Of a DNA stretch of 64,000 nucleotides, positions 62,007 to 64,000 are shown one piece after another (the first letter of the stretch is position 1; each line of letters starts with the position of its first letter). This DNA is from Bacteroidota bacterium (GTDB taxonomy: Bacteria; Bacteroidota; Bacteroidia; Sphingobacteriales; Sphingobacteriaceae). The stretch spans positions 446-64,445 of the forward strand of contig JABDFM010000008.1 in the NCBI GenBank assembly GCA_013286565.1. Reading direction: 5' to 3'. A program made the translations under genes and the position numbers. Below the pieces are notes generated by a model that worked only from the letters and a program-made list of their open reading frames with translations, was not told where the DNA came from and ran no database searches.

Positions 62007-63566
62007 ATGAAAAAGTTTGGTTTAACATTAACGGCCGCGTTTATAGGCGGCGCTTTGGCGTTAGGTGCATACAAAGTGATTGAGAATAAGTATGCCGACA
62101 ACATGAGCCTGGAAGATAAACAGAAAGTTTATTTTACCAACAACCCTTTACCTTCATCAAATTTATCATCAGCCGGCGAGGTTGATTTGACTACAGCGGC
62201 GGCAGAAGTAACACCTGCTGTGGTTTATATCCGTACTACCTATGCTGCACTAGCCAGTGGTGGGCAGGACCAAATGCAGCAATTATTTGGCGATATGTTC
62301 GGCCAGCATATGGCGCCTCAAGGTCCGCAGATGGCATCAGGTTCGGGTGTGATCATTTCGCCTGATGGTTATATCGTAACCAATAACCACGTAGTTGAAA
62401 AGGCTGACAAGATCGATATCATCACCAATGACCACCGACATTTTGTGGCAAAGGTGATTGGTACCGACCCTAATACTGATTTGGCGCTGATCAAAATTAA
62501 CGCTACCAATTTGCCTATTGTAAAATTTGGCAACTCTGATGCTGTAAAAGTAGGCGAGTGGGTATTGGCCGTAGGTAACCCTTTCAGGTTAACTTCAACT
62601 GTTACCGCGGGTATAGTAAGCGCTAAGGGCCGTGGTATTGGCATCATCGGCAGCGAGGACCAGAACCAGGAACAAGATACTCCTTTTGGTCACATGCGTA
62701 TGCAGCGCCAGAATGGAGCCCCGCAATTAAACAAAGGCATCGAATCATTTATACAAACTGATGCCGCCATTAACCCTGGTAACAGCGGTGGTGCATTAGT
62801 AAACACCAGGGGCGAACTGATCGGTATCAACTCAGCCATTGCTTCACAAACAGGTTCGTATGAGGGCTATGGTTTTGCCATCCCTATCAACCTGGCTAAA
62901 AAGGTATTGAATGATATTGAAAAATATGGCTCGGTTAAACGTGGCTACCTGGGTGTTAGTTTCCAGGAACTTGACCAGGACAAAGCTGAAGCGCTGCACA
63001 TAGACAGAAGCGTGGGCTTATATGTGGATGATGTTTCACCAACCAGCGGCGCTGCACAAGCAGGCATACAGCATGGCGATGTGATCACTAAAGTTGAAGG
63101 CAAAACAGTATATGAGTCATCAGACTTGCAGGAACCTGTTGCCCGTTTACAGCCCGGCGATAAGATCAACCTGACCCTTATGCGCGGTAACGATGAAAAG
63201 AATGTTACTGTGGTATTAAAATCAGATGCCGGTACCATGACCCGCCGTACAGCAGCCAATTCAAAATCAGCCGAAGAGTTATTCAATAAACTGGGGGCCA
63301 GCTTTAAACCGCTTACCCAGGTACAAAAAGCCAAGTTCCATGTTAACTCCGGTGTGATGGTTACACAGGTTCGCCCGGGATTATTGTTTGATGATACCCA
63401 GATCCCAGTGGGCTCGGTGATCACCAGCATTAACAAACAACCTGTAAATAACTCGGATGATATCAGCGATGCTATCACCAAGTTAAGGAACGGCAACCTG
63501 GTGATAACAGGCTACTATCCTGATGGAACCAGCTTTAGCAATATGTTCCAGCAAGGCGGAGAATAA
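62007..63566 (+). CDS. degP: DegP/HtrA (Do-type) periplasmic serine protease
   Basis: 519 residues from ATG 62007, with a signal-anchor (GLTLTAAFIGGALALGAYKV). The triad is His in TNNHVVEKAD (about 128), Asp in DPNTDLALIK (about 158) and Ser in NPGNSGGALV (about 259). Two PDZ domains follow (GYLGVSFQELDQDKAEALHI begins the first; VNSGVMVTQVRPGLLF the second). It degrades misfolded envelope proteins and may chaperone outer-membrane proteins. A GTG 18 bases upstream would add only Asn residues. Confidence 0.94.
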   Translation: MKKFGLTLTAAFIGGALALGAYKVIENKYADNMSLEDKQKVYFTNNPLPSSNLSSAGEVDLTTAAAEVTPAVVYIRTTYAALASGGQDQMQQLFGDMFGQHMAPQGPQMASGSGVIISPDGYIVTNNHVVEKADKIDIITNDHRHFVAKVIGTDPNTDLALIKINATNLPIVKFGNSDAVKVGEWVLAVGNPFRLTSTVTAGIVSAKGRGIGIIGSEDQNQEQDTPFGHMRMQRQNGAPQLNKGIESFIQTDAAINPGNSGGALVNTRGELIGINSAIASQTGSYEGYGFAIPINLAKKVLNDIEKYGSVKRGYLGVSFQELDQDKAEALHIDRSVGLYVDDVSPTSGAAQAGIQHGDVITKVEGKTVYESSDLQEPVARLQPGDKINLTLMRGNDEKNVTVVLKSDAGTMTRRTAANSKSAEELFNKLGASFKPLTQVQKAKFHVNSGVMVTQVRPGLLFDDTQIPVGSVITSINKQPVNNSDDISDAITKLRNGNLVITGYYPDGTSFSNMFQQGGE

Positions 63567-63596
63567 TATAATTGTGATTAATAAATATATGTAATA

Positions 63597-63634
63597 AAAC
63601 AGAAAACCCGGCCATAAGCCGGGTTTTCTGTTTT
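63597..63634 (+). terminator. Bidirectional terminator between HtrA and DUF4197 genes
   Basis: AGAAAACCCGG and CCGGGTTTTCT (11 bp) around CCATAAG, flanked by AAAAC on the left and GTTTT on the right, so it has a T run for each of the two convergent genes. Confidence 0.88.
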
Positions 63635-63650
63635 ATCCTAAGTCGATCTT

Positions 63651-64000
63651 CTAATTCTTCTTGCTATCCGCGAAAGCAAATACTTTTTGCATCAATGGAG
63701 TCGACCGTGCTGCTGGCAGGCCCTGACGTATCTTCAATTCTTCCTGTGCGATCTCAACAAATAACCCGTCGATGGTTTTTTGAGTGGCGTAATCAGAAAT
63801 ATCAGGGTTAAGGTGTTTTACAAAAGGCAGCTTATTATACTCACCGGCAGCCTGGGCGTAATATTTTGTTGCCCCTGCTTTGTTCAGGCTTACCTGTATC
63901 ACCGGTTTAAATTTAGCGGCTAAAGCGGCAGTGGTGGTTTTTCTGAAGTATTGAGTGGCTGCATCTTGTTGCCCCATCAATATCCCGGTTACATCCTGTA
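63651..64000 (-). CDS. DUF4197 family protein, C-terminal part (5' end outside window)
   Basis: The frame is open to the right edge (QDVTGILMGQQDAATQYF at the entry), so only the last 116 codons are here. GATKYYAQAAGEYNKLPF and QKTIDGLFVEIAQEELKIRQ are the C-terminal DUF4197 features. Members are secreted, helical proteins of unknown function, common in Bacteroidota and proteobacteria. It converges on the HtrA gene with a shared terminator. Confidence 0.88.
   Translation of the reverse strand, partial: QDVTGILMGQQDAATQYFRKTTTAALAAKFKPVIQVSLNKAGATKYYAQAAGEYNKLPFVKHLNPDISDYATQKTIDGLFVEIAQEELKIRQGLPAARSTPLMQKVFAFADSKKN

Overview
The window is chromosomal DNA from a member of the Bacteroidota, most likely Sphingobacteriaceae close to Mucilaginibacter or Pedobacter. 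The reasons are the AT-rich spacers with almost no Shine-Dalgarno sequences, promoters of the TTTG-N19-21-TAnnTTTG type, SPII lipoproteins, the particular gene families, and about 25 intergenic palindromic elements of several families. I see no rRNA, insertion sequence, prophage or CRISPR array. Most genes are housekeeping genes; the unusual content is in the RNAs, the leaders and the repeats.

Layout. 1-5.3 kb: end of an M16 peptidase, a ligase-associated Lhr-type helicase carrying an in-frame palindromic repeat, a 32-residue membrane peptide and a lipoprotein MsrB. 5.4-14.7 kb: a lipid-modification cluster (DUF1295, two CFA-synthase-like methyltransferases, alpha/beta hydrolase, FAD oxidoreductase, DUF1365, MFS symporter), with a VOC protein and a lipoprotein in the middle. 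15-22.2 kb: a molybdenum and redox region (YedY-like molybdoenzyme with its cytochrome b, DUF1223 protein, ECF sigma/anti-sigma pair, Met/Lys-rich secreted peptide, peroxiredoxin, a small protein with a sulfite-oxidase-like fold, and modABC). 22.3-24.5 kb: secreted GH5 and GH16 glucanases. 25.0-25.5 kb: two tandem tRNA-like RNAs with very long variable arms, their own promoter and a terminator. 25.5-29.3 kb: AsnC regulator, Tex and a hypothetical gene.

29.3-34.4 kb is a methionine locus: promoter, SAM-I riboswitch, metH, metF. 36.4-41.5 kb is a thrABC operon on the minus strand. It is preceded by a threonine-rich leader peptide and a complete attenuator; thrA is split by one extra A in an A8 run. 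42.7-50 kb holds rsgA, dtd, a GxxExxY protein, MazG, comB, gcvT, a GT4 glycosyltransferase and rnhB, separated by palindromic repeats. 50-64 kb holds a PP2C phosphatase, an oligopeptide-type ABC permease, a GT2 enzyme with a flippase-like membrane protein, a dienelactone hydrolase, a SNF2 helicase, a macro-domain protein, dapF, a DegP/HtrA protease and the end of a DUF4197 gene.

Together, threonine supply is set by ribosome attenuation and methionine supply by a SAM riboswitch. Molybdate uptake sits beside two proteins of the sulfite-oxidase fold. Several palindromic repeats have entered coding space: one lies inside the helicase, and others supply stop codons or touch start codons of neighbouring genes.
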